Assembly: GCA_012523365.1 (NCBI GenBank)
Contig: JAAYIQ010000081.1
Span: 1 to 58,960, forward strand
Length of the DNA stretch: 58,960 nt
Direction: 5' to 3'
From: Clostridiaceae bacterium
GTDB taxonomy: Bacteria > Bacillota > Clostridia > Saccharofermentanales > Saccharofermentanaceae
In this document: piece by piece, positions 35,870-45,435 of the stretch
Numbering within the stretch: the stretch's first letter is position 1
Layout of the letters: every line of letters begins with the position of its first letter
Program-made: the position numbers and the translations under genes
The notes under the pieces: model-generated
What the model was told of the DNA's origin: nothing
The model's input: the letters and a program-made list of their open reading frames with translations, nothing else
The model's database searches: none

Positions 35870-36417
35870 ATCAGATTACGAGAACCGTTTTGATTGTTTA
35901 TTCTTTTCTGTTAGGGCTGATTTCCCTAGTAATGCTTTACGCATTGTTTGACACCACGTTTTTCGGACTGATTTTGTCGCCGTTAACGACTGTCGTCACC
36001 GACCCTGTCAACAAGTTCATTTATTTGGCAATCATGTTGGTCATTTTTGCTTCTTGTGTCGTTACGGCCACTTTTTCCATTCTTTCCGGCCGCCTGAGTC
36101 ATACCCGTATTCGACAAACCGATATCGGCTCGGTTGATATCGGCGTGGACGCGATGGAGAGTATTGTTTTGAATTCCGCCAAGAGCGCGCAGGTCGGAAT
36201 CAAATCTGCGAAAGCTCATGTCTCATCCGCCAAGAACGGTGCTGTCAGAGTTCGAATGAGCACCGTCCTATATTCAAATGTTGAGATACCCGCCATGATG
36301 GCTAAGGTTCAGGAAAGAATCAAGAAGGATATCGAGAAATATACAGGAATCACCGTCGAGTCGGTTGCCGTAAAGGTCAGTCGTGTCGAACCGGTGGTAG
36401 CCAAGGTGGAAAGATAA
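35866..36417 (+). CDS. amaP: Alkaline shock response membrane anchor protein AmaP
   Basis: 183 residues from the TTG at 35866, which overlaps the asp23 stop and lies ten bases after GGGAGG. An upstream start in the same frame at 35755 lies wholly inside asp23. Two membrane helices (about 10-32 and 50-75) form a hairpin. The C-terminal cytoplasmic domain resembles Asp23 itself (VRVRMSTVLYSNVEIPAMM, KIQERIKKDIEKYTGI-type). It anchors Asp23 to the membrane. The overlap implies coupled translation. Confidence 0.88.
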   Translation: MNQITRTVLIVYSFLLGLISLVMLYALFDTTFFGLILSPLTTVVTDPVNKFIYLAIMLVIFASCVVTATFSILSGRLSHTRIRQTDIGSVDIGVDAMESIVLNSAKSAQVGIKSAKAHVSSAKNGAVRVRMSTVLYSNVEIPAMMAKVQERIKKDIEKYTGITVESVAVKVSRVEPVVAKVER

Positions 36418-36421
36418 CCCG

Positions 36422-36658
36422 ATGAGAGCATTTTTCGTGAAATTCCTTGAAATGGTCAAGGATCGGAATGCGGGTCTGATCGGTGCCGGAGCCGGCTTTA
36501 TTCTCGCGTTGCTACTGGTGATATTCGGCTTCTTCAAGACCCTTTTTATCCTGATCTTAACGCTGACCGGATTTTTTCTGGGCGTTAAGCTCTTTTCGGA
36601 TAAAGAAAAACTTAAGAATTTTATGGACAAACTTATTCCTCCGGGGAGGTTTCGATGA
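36422..36658 (+). CDS. DUF2273 small membrane protein
   Basis: 78 residues. Two closely spaced hydrophobic segments (about 18-37 and 40-60) hold the family sequence AGFILALLLVIFGFFKTLFIL. It ends with a basic tail. The gene is usually found beside asp23 and amaP, as here (4 bases after amaP, 4-base overlap with nusB), and probably belongs to the same membrane complex. Function unknown. Confidence 0.88.
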   Translation: MRAFFVKFLEMVKDRNAGLIGAGAGFILALLLVIFGFFKTLFILILTLTGFFLGVKLFSDKEKLKNFMDKLIPPGRFR

Positions 36659-37149
36659 GCAGAAGAAAGTCGCGGGAGGCCGCGCTGTTATTTCTTTACC
36701 AGCTTGAATTCAGGACGGATGAAATTGATCCTCAGAAGGCGATCTTCCTGCAGGAATTTCCGATTCAAGGCAAGGATTTGGAATACTTTAACATGATAGT
36801 TGACGGTGTTACGGCGCAGAAAGATGAACTGGACCGTACCTATTCTACGTATTTGATCGGTTGGAAGATTGATCGAATACCCAAAATCGATCTGGTTCTC
36901 TTGCGGATCGCATGTTTTGAGATTCTCCATATCGAGTCGATACCTAAGAGTGTATCGATCAGCGAGGCAATCATTCTCGCTAAATTATACAGTACCGAAG
37001 AAGCGAAGAGTTACATCAACGCCATTCTGGGAAAAATTGAAATCGATGCATTCGAATCCGGAAGACTCGAACCCGAGCATTCAGATTTCGATGATGACGA
37101 TTCCTCCGTAAATGGTTCCGAGATATATGAATCTGAGAAGGTTGAATGA
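36655..37149 (+). CDS. nusB: Transcription antitermination factor NusB
   Basis: 164 residues. NusB with NusE binds boxA RNA to keep RNA polymerase moving through rRNA operons. The all-helical start SRRKSREAALLFLYQLEF and the later SWKIDRIPKIDLVLLRIACFEIL and SEAIILAKLYSTEEAKSYINAILGKI-type segments are intact. The last 25 residues are an acidic tail (DFDDDDSSVNGSEIYESE). In Bacillus, folD follows nusB; here xseA overlaps by four bases and folD is missing from this place. Confidence 0.95.
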   Translation: MSRRKSREAALLFLYQLEFRTDEIDPQKAIFLQEFPIQGKDLEYFNMIVDGVTAQKDELDRTYSTYLIGWKIDRIPKIDLVLLRIACFEILHIESIPKSVSISEAIILAKLYSTEEAKSYINAILGKIEIDAFESGRLEPEHSDFDDDDSSVNGSEIYESEKVE

Positions 37150-38372
37150 GTAAGATTCTTTCTGTTACGCAATTGAATCGATATGTCAACGATTTGTTGG
37201 CAACCGATCCGGAAATCGCTGCCGTGCACGTCAGCGGTGAAATTTCAGGATATAAGAAATACCCTTCGGGGCATTCGTATTTTCAGTTGAAGGACGCTGA
37301 GGCACAAGTCAGTTGTGTTCTTTTCCGGGGGCACTTTCAGAAACTCACATTTATTCCTGAAGACGGGCAGAAGGTTATCGTTACCGGCAGAGCGTCGATT
37401 TATGAACAGGACGGACGATTTCAACTTGTTATTTATTCGATGGAGCCGGATGGAGTCGGAGATCTTTTCGCGCGTTATGAGCAATTGAAAAATCGACTAC
37501 GGGAAGAAGGTCTTTTTGACCCCGAACACAAAAAGGCGATTCCTTATATGCCGGTGAGGATCGGTGTGGTTACTTCGCCCAAGGGCGCCGTTATCCGAGA
37601 TATCATCCATGTATTATCCAGACGATTCCCGGGATTCAGACTGACTCTTTATCCCTCCGCTGTTCAGGGGTCCGGTGCGGCCGGACAATTGCGGGCCGGA
37701 ATTCGTTATTTTAACGAAAAAACCAAGGTTGATGTAATTATTATCGGACGCGGCGGAGGATCAATCGAGGATTTATGGGCATTTAATGATGAGGAGCTTG
37801 CCCGAGAGATTTATGAATCCGGGATACCCGTAATCTCTGCCGTCGGACACGAGACGGATTTTACCATATCGGACTTTGTGGCGGATCTGCGAGCGCCGAC
37901 GCCTTCAGCGGCGGCCGAGCTCGCAGTGCCGGATAAGAGTGCCCTCCTTGTCCGTTTATACGAGTATCGTAAAGCACTCACAAATGCATTAACACATTAT
38001 ATGGACATTCAAAGCAACAAATTAAGGTCTTGCGTTACGCATAGAGCACTGATTTCTCCACGCCTTCGATTCGAGGCTGAATCTCAAAGATACGACTCTT
38101 TGATCAAAAGACTTCGGGGTTCTCTGGAGGGCGTTACGAATATGAAAAGTGCGAATTGTAGTATACTGATCGGGAAGCTTCAAGCGCTCAACCCTCTTTC
38201 CGTACTGGATCGGGGATATGCCATTGTAACGGATGAATCGGATTGCGTCATAACAAGCGTTAACAGCATCGGAGTACATCGAAATATCAATATACGGGTC
38301 GCCGACGGAATAATCGACGCAGAGACCCGAAGTATCCGGCAGGGAGGGGAAAATGGATTCAGAAAATTATAA
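37146..38372 (+). CDS. xseA: Exodeoxyribonuclease VII large subunit
   Basis: 408 residues. With XseB it degrades single-stranded DNA from both ends. The N-terminal OB domain (LSVTQLNRYVNDLLATDPE through VHVSGEISGYKKYPSGHSYF) and the catalytic core are seen. The conserved motif GRGGGSIEDLWAFNDEELAREI (near 200) and AVGHETDFTISDFVADLRAPTPSAAAELA (near 235) are intact. The C-terminal half has the coiled helices and VLDRGYAIV. The gene overlaps nusB and xseB. Confidence 0.95.
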   Translation: MSKILSVTQLNRYVNDLLATDPEIAAVHVSGEISGYKKYPSGHSYFQLKDAEAQVSCVLFRGHFQKLTFIPEDGQKVIVTGRASIYEQDGRFQLVIYSMEPDGVGDLFARYEQLKNRLREEGLFDPEHKKAIPYMPVRIGVVTSPKGAVIRDIIHVLSRRFPGFRLTLYPSAVQGSGAAGQLRAGIRYFNEKTKVDVIIIGRGGGSIEDLWAFNDEELAREIYESGIPVISAVGHETDFTISDFVADLRAPTPSAAAELAVPDKSALLVRLYEYRKALTNALTHYMDIQSNKLRSCVTHRALISPRLRFEAESQRYDSLIKRLRGSLEGVTNMKSANCSILIGKLQALNPLSVLDRGYAIVTDESDCVITSVNSIGVHRNINIRVADGIIDAETRSIRQGGENGFRKL

Positions 38373-38613
38373 CGAATTAAGTTATGAGGAAGCCGTTTCC
38401 GAACTGGAAGCGATTATTCGCAAGCTCGAGAACGGTCAAGTCGGTCTGGAGGAATCTCTGGAGCTTTATAAGAACGGAACGCTTCTTGCTCGGATATGCG
38501 GTGATAAACTCGCGGAAGCCGAGAGGCAAATCATGATTCTAAGCAAATCGGCAGACGGAAACGTTTCCGAACAATCGTTTGACGTGAATGATGACGAGAA
38601 GGTGATTCAATGA
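38353..38613 (+). CDS. xseB: Exodeoxyribonuclease VII small subunit
   Basis: 86 residues. The family pattern SYEEAVSELEAIIRKLENGQVGLEESLELYKNGTLLA is complete. The short C-terminal tail (KSADGNVSEQSFDVNDDEKV) is polar. It overlaps xseA by 20 bases and ispA by four. Small helical subunit, partner of the neighbouring gene. Confidence 0.95.
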   Translation: MDSENYNELSYEEAVSELEAIIRKLENGQVGLEESLELYKNGTLLARICGDKLAEAERQIMILSKSADGNVSEQSFDVNDDEKVIQ

Positions 38614-39524
38614 CGGAAAGCGGTGAAGTGTCAAAATTGGATGAATACATTCGAAACGCTTCACAAACCATTAACGGTCTGTTGGAAAGGGTTTTCGATG
38701 CATCACAAACAGATGTAACCGCCGAAGCGGCACGATATAGTCTGATAGCGGGAGGTAAACGAATAAGACCGATTCTGCTGCTGCTGACGGGAGATCTCCT
38801 CGAAGCGGAACGCGAGAGTCTCATGCCGTTTGCCTGCGCGATCGAAATGATTCACACGTATTCGTTGATTCATGACGACCTGCCTTGTATGGACGACGAT
38901 ACTCTTCGTCGCGGAAGACCTACCTGTCATGTTCGTTATTCGGAAGCGACTGCGCTTCTGGCCGGAGACGCGCTACTAAACGGAGCCTATGAATTGATTT
39001 TGGAGCAATGTTCCCGCAGTACTCCCGGAGCGATGAGAGCGGGCATTTATATTGCCGAATGCGCCGGTATCAAAGGCATGATCGGAGGGCAGTCAGAGGA
39101 CATAGCCACGAACTGCATACATATCACAACGGATCGGTTGTATTCGATCCACAGGAAGAAGACCGGAGCTCTGATTCACGCTTCGATTATGGTGCCGTTT
39201 GTTTACCTTTGCGAGCCGGGCGATAAGGAAGAAGTCCGGCTGGCACTGGAGTCGTTTTCCGGGCATCTCGGACTCTCGTTTCAGATCAAGGATGATCTTT
39301 TGGATGCCAGTTCAACGAGTGAGCAAATGGGGAAGACTGTCGGCAAAGACGAAGCCGACGGGAAAGCGACCTTTGTCACGGTTTTCGGTTATGAAGAAGC
39401 AGAACGACTTTTTCACGCGGAAGCTTTGGAAACATATAGAGCATTGGACAGTCTTGCCAATATGGGATATGATACCGCTTTGTTGGTCGCGTTGACTCAA
39501 AAGCTCCACGAAAGAGAGAAGTAG
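38610..39524 (+). CDS. ispA: Polyprenyl (farnesyl/geranylgeranyl) diphosphate synthase
   Basis: 304 residues. It condenses isopentenyl diphosphate with allylic diphosphates, giving the C15 or C20 chain used for lipid carriers and quinones. The first aspartate-rich motif HDDLPCMDDDTLRRGRPTCH (near 90) and the second QIKDDLLD (near 229) are intact. GGKRIRPILLLL and GQSEDIA are typical. It is followed six bases later by dxs, linking the chain maker to the precursor pathway. Confidence 0.94.
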   Translation: MTESGEVSKLDEYIRNASQTINGLLERVFDASQTDVTAEAARYSLIAGGKRIRPILLLLTGDLLEAERESLMPFACAIEMIHTYSLIHDDLPCMDDDTLRRGRPTCHVRYSEATALLAGDALLNGAYELILEQCSRSTPGAMRAGIYIAECAGIKGMIGGQSEDIATNCIHITTDRLYSIHRKKTGALIHASIMVPFVYLCEPGDKEEVRLALESFSGHLGLSFQIKDDLLDASSTSEQMGKTVGKDEADGKATFVTVFGYEEAERLFHAEALETYRALDSLANMGYDTALLVALTQKLHEREK

Positions 39525-39530
39525 ACCGAA

Positions 39531-41414
39531 ATGGGCGACATCGTCAACCGAATCACTGATCCGTCGATGATTGAAGCGCTGAGCGAAGAAGAGAAAAACT
39601 TGCTCGCCTCGGAGCTTCGGGAACTTATCATCCAAAATGTCTCACATAACGGAGGGCATTTATCCTCGAATCTCGGCGTGGTCGAATTGACAATCGCTCT
39701 TCTTTCCTGTTTTCACCCACCCGAGGATCAGATTGTTTTTGATGTGGGGCATCAATGTTACACCTACAAAATTCTTACCGGAAGATCGGCTTCATTTTGT
39801 TCACTGAGGACGAAAGGCGGAATATCCGGATTTCCGCTTCGGACAGAAAGCAGTTACGATTGCTTTGGCACGGGACACAGCAGTACTTCGATATCCGCTG
39901 CGATCGGACTGCTCAGAGCCAAGAAACTGCGAGGAGATCCGGGCAGGGTGATCGCGGTTATCGGCGACGGTGCGCTTTCGGGCGGTATGGCTTTTGAGGC
40001 GATAAATGATGCCGGTCAGTATGGTGATAATCTGATCGTTATTTTGAATGACAATCAAATGTCGATTGATCGGAATGTCGGAGCGATATCCCGACACCTG
40101 GATTTGATCAGATCTACGTCCGGATATCTTCGCGCGAAGAATCGAACCGAGAAAATCCTGAACAAGATACCCGTGATCGGTAAACTTGTTTACCGAATGC
40201 TCTTGTTTTTGAAGGACTCGATTCGAATGGTCGTTCATCGAAATAATCCCGTTATTTTCGAGAACCTGGGCTTCCGGTATTACGGACCGTTCGACGGACA
40301 CGACTTGCCCGGGCTGATTAAAAAAATCAATACGATTAAAGGCCTTAAGGAGCCGATTCTTATTCACGTTTGCACACAAAAGGGGAAAGGGTACGAGTAT
40401 GCGGAAGAACTTCCCGACCAGTATCACGGTGTAGCCCCGTTCAACGTCGAATCCGGAATTAACGGGGACTCATCAAATTCATTTACCAGCGCTTTCTCCA
40501 ATAGTGTTATTCGAATCGCCGAGCAAAACGAAAACGTTGTATCTATTTCCGCGGGAATGATGTCCAGCTCCGGATTGGATGCCTTTAGAGAGCGCTTTCC
40601 GAATCGATTTTTTGATGTGGGGATTGCGGAGGAGCATGCGGTTACACTTTCGGCCGGATTGGCGGCGAACGGCCTGATTCCGGTACTCGTGCTGTATTCA
40701 ACATTTTTACAGAGAGGATACGATCAAATCCTCCACGACATATGCCTTCAGAACCTTCATGTTGTGATTGCGATCGATCGCGCGGGCATTGTTGGCGCGG
40801 ACGGAGCGACGCATCAGGGAATCTATGATATTCCTATGCTGATCCCGATGCCGAATATAGAAATTCTTGCTCCGCGTGATTATGCGGATTTAGAAGTGAT
40901 GATGGATTACGCGATTAATCATGCAAAGGGTCCGATTGCGATCAGGTACCCCCGATGTTCCGAAAAGAAATTGATCGGACTGAATAATGTTCCCTCGGTC
41001 GACAGCCAATTGTTGGTCGAAGGAGATGAGGTTGCGATTATATCCGTAGGTTCGATGACGGCAACCGCATATGATGCTCTTCGGATGTTAAAAGAAACGG
41101 GAATTTCCTGCTCACTGGTGGATCTCAAAAGGATCAAACCTCTTGATGAGGCGGTGATCCTTCGCGCGGTCTCCGGAAAAAAACTCGTTGTATGTTGCGA
41201 AGAATCCGTACAACCCTGCGGAGTTTCTTCGCAGATCGGAATAATCCTGCTTACCAAAGGCATCTGTATCAGAATGCTTTCCGTTTCCGTTCAGCCCGAA
41301 GAGCTCGTAATCGGAACGAGAAACGAGGTCCTTCAGATTCAGAGGTTAAACGCGGAATCGATATCGGATCGTATCAGAGAAGCATTACTGAACGTGCAAA
41401 ATTCAGACTCCTAA
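39531..41414 (+). CDS. dxs: 1-deoxy-D-xylulose-5-phosphate synthase
   Basis: 627 residues. It joins pyruvate and glyceraldehyde-3-phosphate with thiamine diphosphate, the first step of the MEP isoprenoid route. The TPP motif GDGALSGGMAFEAINDAG (near 147-164) ends in N; FDVGHQCYTYK is the early active-site loop; EEHAVTLSAGLA (near 365) holds the catalytic Glu; DRAGIVGADGATHQGIYDI follows. In many Firmicutes tlyA comes next; here 87 bases with a new promoter lead to nadK. Confidence 0.96.
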   Translation: MGDIVNRITDPSMIEALSEEEKNLLASELRELIIQNVSHNGGHLSSNLGVVELTIALLSCFHPPEDQIVFDVGHQCYTYKILTGRSASFCSLRTKGGISGFPLRTESSYDCFGTGHSSTSISAAIGLLRAKKLRGDPGRVIAVIGDGALSGGMAFEAINDAGQYGDNLIVILNDNQMSIDRNVGAISRHLDLIRSTSGYLRAKNRTEKILNKIPVIGKLVYRMLLFLKDSIRMVVHRNNPVIFENLGFRYYGPFDGHDLPGLIKKINTIKGLKEPILIHVCTQKGKGYEYAEELPDQYHGVAPFNVESGINGDSSNSFTSAFSNSVIRIAEQNENVVSISAGMMSSSGLDAFRERFPNRFFDVGIAEEHAVTLSAGLAANGLIPVLVLYSTFLQRGYDQILHDICLQNLHVVIAIDRAGIVGADGATHQGIYDIPMLIPMPNIEILAPRDYADLEVMMDYAINHAKGPIAIRYPRCSEKKLIGLNNVPSVDSQLLVEGDEVAIISVGSMTATAYDALRMLKETGISCSLVDLKRIKPLDEAVILRAVSGKKLVVCCEESVQPCGVSSQIGIILLTKGICIRMLSVSVQPEELVIGTRNEVLQIQRLNAESISDRIREALLNVQNSDS

Positions 41415-41432
41415 AACATCGTCTATATTAGG

Positions 41433-41461
41433 ATGAATTTTTAAGCTCGAAAATGTATAAT
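41433..41461 (+). promoter_or_regulatory. Promoter of nadK-argR-recN (ATGAAT-17-TATAAT)
   Basis: A perfect -10 TATAAT (41456-41461) lies 17 bases after a weak -35 ATGAAT (41433-41438), about 40 bases before the nadK ATG. It sits where tlyA often lies. Confidence 0.5.
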
Positions 41462-41501
41462 TACGATAATGATTCGGCTTCATGCCGGCTAGGAGTATTT
41501 T

Positions 41502-42377
41502 ATGCGACTGGGAATTATTTCCAACCAAGACAAGGATCCCCAATATGCTTTTGCTCGCTATGCCGCGTCCAAGATCAAAGAAATGGGCAGTCATGCGATT
41601 ATCGATGACTTCTATTCGGACACGGTGCTCGCTCAGGATCCGAATACAACATTGGATTGCTACGATCGTTGTGATTTAATTTTTTGTTTGGGCGGAGATG
41701 GTACGTTCTTATCTGCGGTTCACGACCATTTTCTGAAGGATGTTCCGATTATCGGGGTGAACCTCGGCAGCATCGGATTTTTGGCTGAGATTCAACCTGA
41801 AGAATTTGACGAAGCGTTGATTCGGATTCACAATAATGACTACCGAATCGAGAAAAGACTTCAATTGGAAGCCACCGTCGTCAGAGCGGACGGGACTGTT
41901 GCCGGTAAAGGAATCTGTCTGAATGACGCTGTGATTGCACGTGGCCGGAACCTTCACGTTTTTACGATTGATCTATTTATTGACGACGACTACGTGGAAC
42001 GATTGTCGGGAGACGGGGTGATTATTTCGACTCCGACCGGTTCTACAGCTTATTCGCTGGCGGCCGGAGGCCCGATTGTGAAGCCGGATTTGGACGCTTT
42101 ACTCGTGACCCCGATCTGCCCCCATACTTTGCACAGCCGTTGTTACGTTGTCAGTGAGGACAGTCGGGTAGAAATTCATCTCAAGAAATTCACCGAAGCT
42201 CCTATTCTTTGTTTTGACGGGAGAAATGAGATTGAGCTTCTTCCAATGGATCAAATTATACTTCAGCGTTCCGATCATTCGATGAAATTGGCGCGGATCG
42301 GACACTCCAACTACTATCAGACGATACGCCGAAAGATCAGAGCGAGAGGAAGTTTTTATGAAGATGGCGAAAAATGA
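41502..42377 (+). CDS. nadK: NAD kinase
   Basis: 291 residues. It makes NADP from NAD. The GGDGTFLSAV motif (near 66) and NLGSIGFLAEIQPEEF (near 88) form the catalytic and substrate sites. CLNDAVIARG and TPTGSTAYSLAAGGPIVKPD follow. AGGAG lies nine bases before the ATG. The stop overlaps the argR start by 20 bases, so argR is translationally tied to it. Confidence 0.94.
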   Translation: MRLGIISNQDKDPQYAFARYAASKIKEMGSHAIIDDFYSDTVLAQDPNTTLDCYDRCDLIFCLGGDGTFLSAVHDHFLKDVPIIGVNLGSIGFLAEIQPEEFDEALIRIHNNDYRIEKRLQLEATVVRADGTVAGKGICLNDAVIARGRNLHVFTIDLFIDDDYVERLSGDGVIISTPTGSTAYSLAAGGPIVKPDLDALLVTPICPHTLHSRCYVVSEDSRVEIHLKKFTEAPILCFDGRNEIELLPMDQIILQRSDHSMKLARIGHSNYYQTIRRKIRARGSFYEDGEK

Positions 42378-42831
42378 ACGTCAAGAGAATATCCTTCGAC
42401 TGATACGCGAGATGGACATCTCGACGCAGGAGGAATTGGTCAGCGAGCTTTTGAGCCGTGGTTTGGCGGTGACACAGGCAACCGTGTCACGGGATATAAA
42501 GGACTTGGGAATCATTAAAGTCACCCTTCCGTCCGGCGGCACCAAATACAGCGTGTTGGACCGCACGGGAGATATTGCACCCGGACGTTTGCTTTCTGTT
42601 TTTTCACAATCGGTTATCCGAAGCGAACCCGCGATGCATCTTGTTGTGATCCGTACTCTTCCGGGGATGGCTCAGGCGGCAGCTTCGGCTCTGGACTCCA
42701 TTCGACTTCAGGATGTGATCGGAACGATTGCAGGCGACGACACCGTATTTGTTGCTACACCAAGCCCTGAATGTGCGACCGCGTTGTGTCAGACGATTAA
42801 AGATATGAATTTCGGATCTCAACAGGAGTAG
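42358..42831 (+). CDS. argR: Arginine repressor ArgR/AhrC
   Basis: 157 residues. The N-terminal winged helix NERQENILRLIREMDISTQEELVSELL with TQATVSRDIKDLGIIKV binds ARG boxes. The C-terminal hexamer/arginine domain has GTIAGDDTVFVATPS, with the conserved GDD arginine-binding segment. With arginine bound it represses biosynthesis genes, here plausibly argGH at 11515. It sits in the conserved nadK-argR-recN order, overlapping nadK. Confidence 0.94.
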   Translation: MKMAKNERQENILRLIREMDISTQEELVSELLSRGLAVTQATVSRDIKDLGIIKVTLPSGGTKYSVLDRTGDIAPGRLLSVFSQSVIRSEPAMHLVVIRTLPGMAQAAASALDSIRLQDVIGTIAGDDTVFVATPSPECATALCQTIKDMNFGSQQE

Positions 42832-42842
42832 TGTGGACTTCT

Positions 42843-44531
42843 ATGCTGATCAGACTGAGCATTTCCGGATTTGCCCTGATTGACTCTCTGGATTTCGAGC
42901 CGGGAGAAGGTCTTAACGTCATTTCCGGTGAAACGGGTGCGGGCAAATCTTTGCTTATTGACGCGATCGGTGCGTTGATCGGAAACAGGATCGGTAAGGA
43001 GAGTGTTCGGACCGGAAACGAGAGAGCAACGGTCGAAGGTGTATTCGATCGTGTTTCCTCGGTTGTAAGCACCGGTGAGCTCAATGAGTTCGGAATAAGT
43101 TCCGATGAGGATGATCTTCTTTATGTCTCCAGAGAGATTCATATTGCAGGCCGCAATGTCGTTCGGATCAACGGCACGCTTGTGCCGCTGTTTGTATTGA
43201 AGTCGATCGGTCCGAAGCTTCTGGACATTCACGGTCAACATGAGCAACAAGCCATTTTTCAGGTATCTAAGCATATTGAACTGCTCGACCGCTATGCGGG
43301 AGAGAAAATGAGTATGGCTGTCTCTGAATATTCGAAGATTCTCGATAAATATAAGGAGTGTCTGGATGAAATCAAACGACTCGGGACGGATCCGCAGGCA
43401 AGGGAGAGAAGAGCTGACCTTCTGCGTTATCAAATTGCAGAGTTAGAAGAAGCGGAGCTGACACTCGGTGAAGAAGAGGCTCTTTTCGAGAAAAAGAGAA
43501 ACGCTGTCGGAATCAGTAAGGCCAGGGCATATATCGCAGATTTATGCGACATATTTCTTTCGGATGATCCGAATGCTCCGATTCCTCGCATGAAGGAAGC
43601 AGAGGGCTTTTTGAGCCAATTGTCGCTGGTTCGCCCAACCTGTTTGCCGATGACAGAACGACTCAGAAATGTGATGTTGGAGCTTGAGTCTCTTGCTCAG
43701 GATGTTGATTTGTTGAACCGGGACATGGAAGGCACGGAGGATTCTCTTCCGAACATTGAGAAAAGACTGGATACGCTTTATCGATTCAAGAGCAAGTATG
43801 GATCCGGCGTCGAGGATATGATTCTTTATCTGAATCAGGCAAAAGATGAACTCCTTGAATTGGAAAGTTCCGATGGCCGATTAAAGGATCTTCATTCGAA
43901 TCGGATAATGCTTGAGAAAGAACTTCTCGGCAAGGCGATGAAGGTAAGGGAAATCCGAAGTGAGGCGGCGTCCGATTTGTCCGAAGAAATCGTGCGAGAG
44001 TTGACGGAATTAGGTATGCCGGGAGCGGTTTTCGGAGTGTCAATCTCCGAAAGGCCCAAGAATCGGTTCTTCTCAAGATACGGTTGCGATGAAGTCGCGT
44101 TTGTGTTCACCGCGAATCGGGGAGAACCCGAGAAGCCTCTTGAGAAAATTGCTTCGGGAGGCGAAGCTTCAAGGATCATGTTGGCGATCAAGACCATTCT
44201 GGCGCAAGCGGATGACACGCCTTCTCTTGTTTTCGATGAAATCGATTCCGGTGTTTCGGGCAAGACATCATCCGCAGTCGCTTCTCGAATGAAGAAGTTG
44301 GCGCGATACAAGCAGGTTTTGTGTGTTTCTCACATGGCACAAATTGCGGCGGCGGCCGATCGGAGCTACTTTATCTCAAAGGAGGTTCGAGAGGAGCGAA
44401 CACAGACGGTGCTTACCCGGCTGGACACGGAAGGGAAAAAACGGGAGGTCGCCCGTCTGTTATCCGGAGAAGCGGATGCGGAGTCAATGAATCTGTCCGA
44501 GCACTTAATATCCAAGCAGGATAAAGCTTAA
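42843..44531 (+). CDS. recN: DNA repair protein RecN
   Basis: 562 residues from the ATG at 42843 (MLIRLSISGFALIDSL, the usual family start). A GTG at 42831 lies too near AGGAG. It is an SMC-like protein for double-strand break repair. The Walker A GETGAGKS is near residue 36; two coiled coils flank the middle; the signature ASGGEASRIMLAIK and Walker B LVFDEIDSGVSG are intact in the C-terminal half. In Bacillus spoIVB and spo0A follow; here the pseudouridine synthase gene converges after ten bases. Confidence 0.95.
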   Translation: MLIRLSISGFALIDSLDFEPGEGLNVISGETGAGKSLLIDAIGALIGNRIGKESVRTGNERATVEGVFDRVSSVVSTGELNEFGISSDEDDLLYVSREIHIAGRNVVRINGTLVPLFVLKSIGPKLLDIHGQHEQQAIFQVSKHIELLDRYAGEKMSMAVSEYSKILDKYKECLDEIKRLGTDPQARERRADLLRYQIAELEEAELTLGEEEALFEKKRNAVGISKARAYIADLCDIFLSDDPNAPIPRMKEAEGFLSQLSLVRPTCLPMTERLRNVMLELESLAQDVDLLNRDMEGTEDSLPNIEKRLDTLYRFKSKYGSGVEDMILYLNQAKDELLELESSDGRLKDLHSNRIMLEKELLGKAMKVREIRSEAASDLSEEIVRELTELGMPGAVFGVSISERPKNRFFSRYGCDEVAFVFTANRGEPEKPLEKIASGGEASRIMLAIKTILAQADDTPSLVFDEIDSGVSGKTSSAVASRMKKLARYKQVLCVSHMAQIAAAADRSYFISKEVREERTQTVLTRLDTEGKKREVARLLSGEADAESMNLSEHLISKQDKA

Positions 44532-44541
44532 TATGCAGGCA

Positions 44542-45435
44542 CTAACCTATTGATGAAATCAAGTTCATCATGTCCTTTGGCAAAATGCTTCTGAAACTCA
44601 ATTTTTCGTGTGTGATCGGATGAACAAAGGACAATAAGGAGGCATGAAGCGCTTGACGACTGATCAATGCCTCCGCCTTGGATCCGGATAAAACCTCATC
44701 GGAATAATCAATGGAGGAAGGACCGTACAAGCCGTCCCCGATCAAGGGGTGACCCAAATGACGCGAATGAACCCGTATCTGATGGCATCGGCCTGTCTCG
44801 AGAACAAATCGTACCATGGAGATCCCGAGAGAATCGTTATAGAGAAGAGTATCATAATGTGTAATGGAGTTTTTGCCGTCTTCCCGAACCACGCGGATCA
44901 TGATTGAGGTTTCGGATCTTGCGATCGGTAAATTGATGATGCCTGACGACGGGTCAACTTTGCCGTGAACGATACCGATATATTCTTTATGCATTTCGGA
45001 GGATATGATCTGATTGTGCGCGTAGCCGTTTTTGGCGACCACGATCACGCCTGTGGTTTCTCTGTCCAGTCGCATTACCGGATGAAGCCGGTCTTCGGAT
45101 AGACGCTGGATTAAAGAGTCGTTCAGGTGTTGCCACGATGGATGTGTGACCAGATCGGAAGGCTTTTCGCAAACGATTACCCAATCATCCTCGTAGTAAA
45201 CCGTAATGCCACTGTTCGGTCGTAAGGCGGTATCTTGGTCCTCATTTATCATCGCCTCAACAATATCTCCCTCGTATACCGGGTCTTTCATTCTCGAAGC
45301 CCTGCCGTTGACGAGTAATCGGCCGTAGAGGCGAATCTTCTTGATCATCATGCCCGACATGTTCATTTTCGCGGAAAGAACCGCGTAAGCGGGAAGCCCG
45401 TGTTCATCGCTTGAAATGCCGATTGATAATTTCAT
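44542..45435 (-). CDS. RluA-family 23S/tRNA pseudouridine synthase
   Basis: 297 residues. An N-terminal S4-like RNA-binding domain (GMMIKKIRLYGRLLVNGRASRMKDPVYEGDIV) is followed by the catalytic domain with the RluA motif HPVMRLDRETTGVIVVAKN; the catalytic Asp is the D of RLDRE. The later GRCHQIRVHSRHLGHPLIGDGLYG is typical. It makes pseudouridine in rRNA or tRNA; target unknown. It is a second, distinct RluA-type gene, as rluD lies at 48768. It is transcribed away from the rny gene. Confidence 0.88.
   Translation of the reverse strand: MKLSIGISSDEHGLPAYAVLSAKMNMSGMMIKKIRLYGRLLVNGRASRMKDPVYEGDIVEAMINEDQDTALRPNSGITVYYEDDWVIVCEKPSDLVTHPSWQHLNDSLIQRLSEDRLHPVMRLDRETTGVIVVAKNGYAHNQIISSEMHKEYIGIVHGKVDPSSGIINLPIARSETSIMIRVVREDGKNSITHYDTLLYNDSLGISMVRFVLETGRCHQIRVHSRHLGHPLIGDGLYGPSSIDYSDEVLSGSKAEALISRQALHASLLSFVHPITHEKLSFRSILPKDMMNLISSIG

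Noticed and set aside
39801-40427. Minus-strand frame of 208 codons opposite dxs
   Set aside because: Lies wholly inside dxs, whose catalytic motifs are intact.
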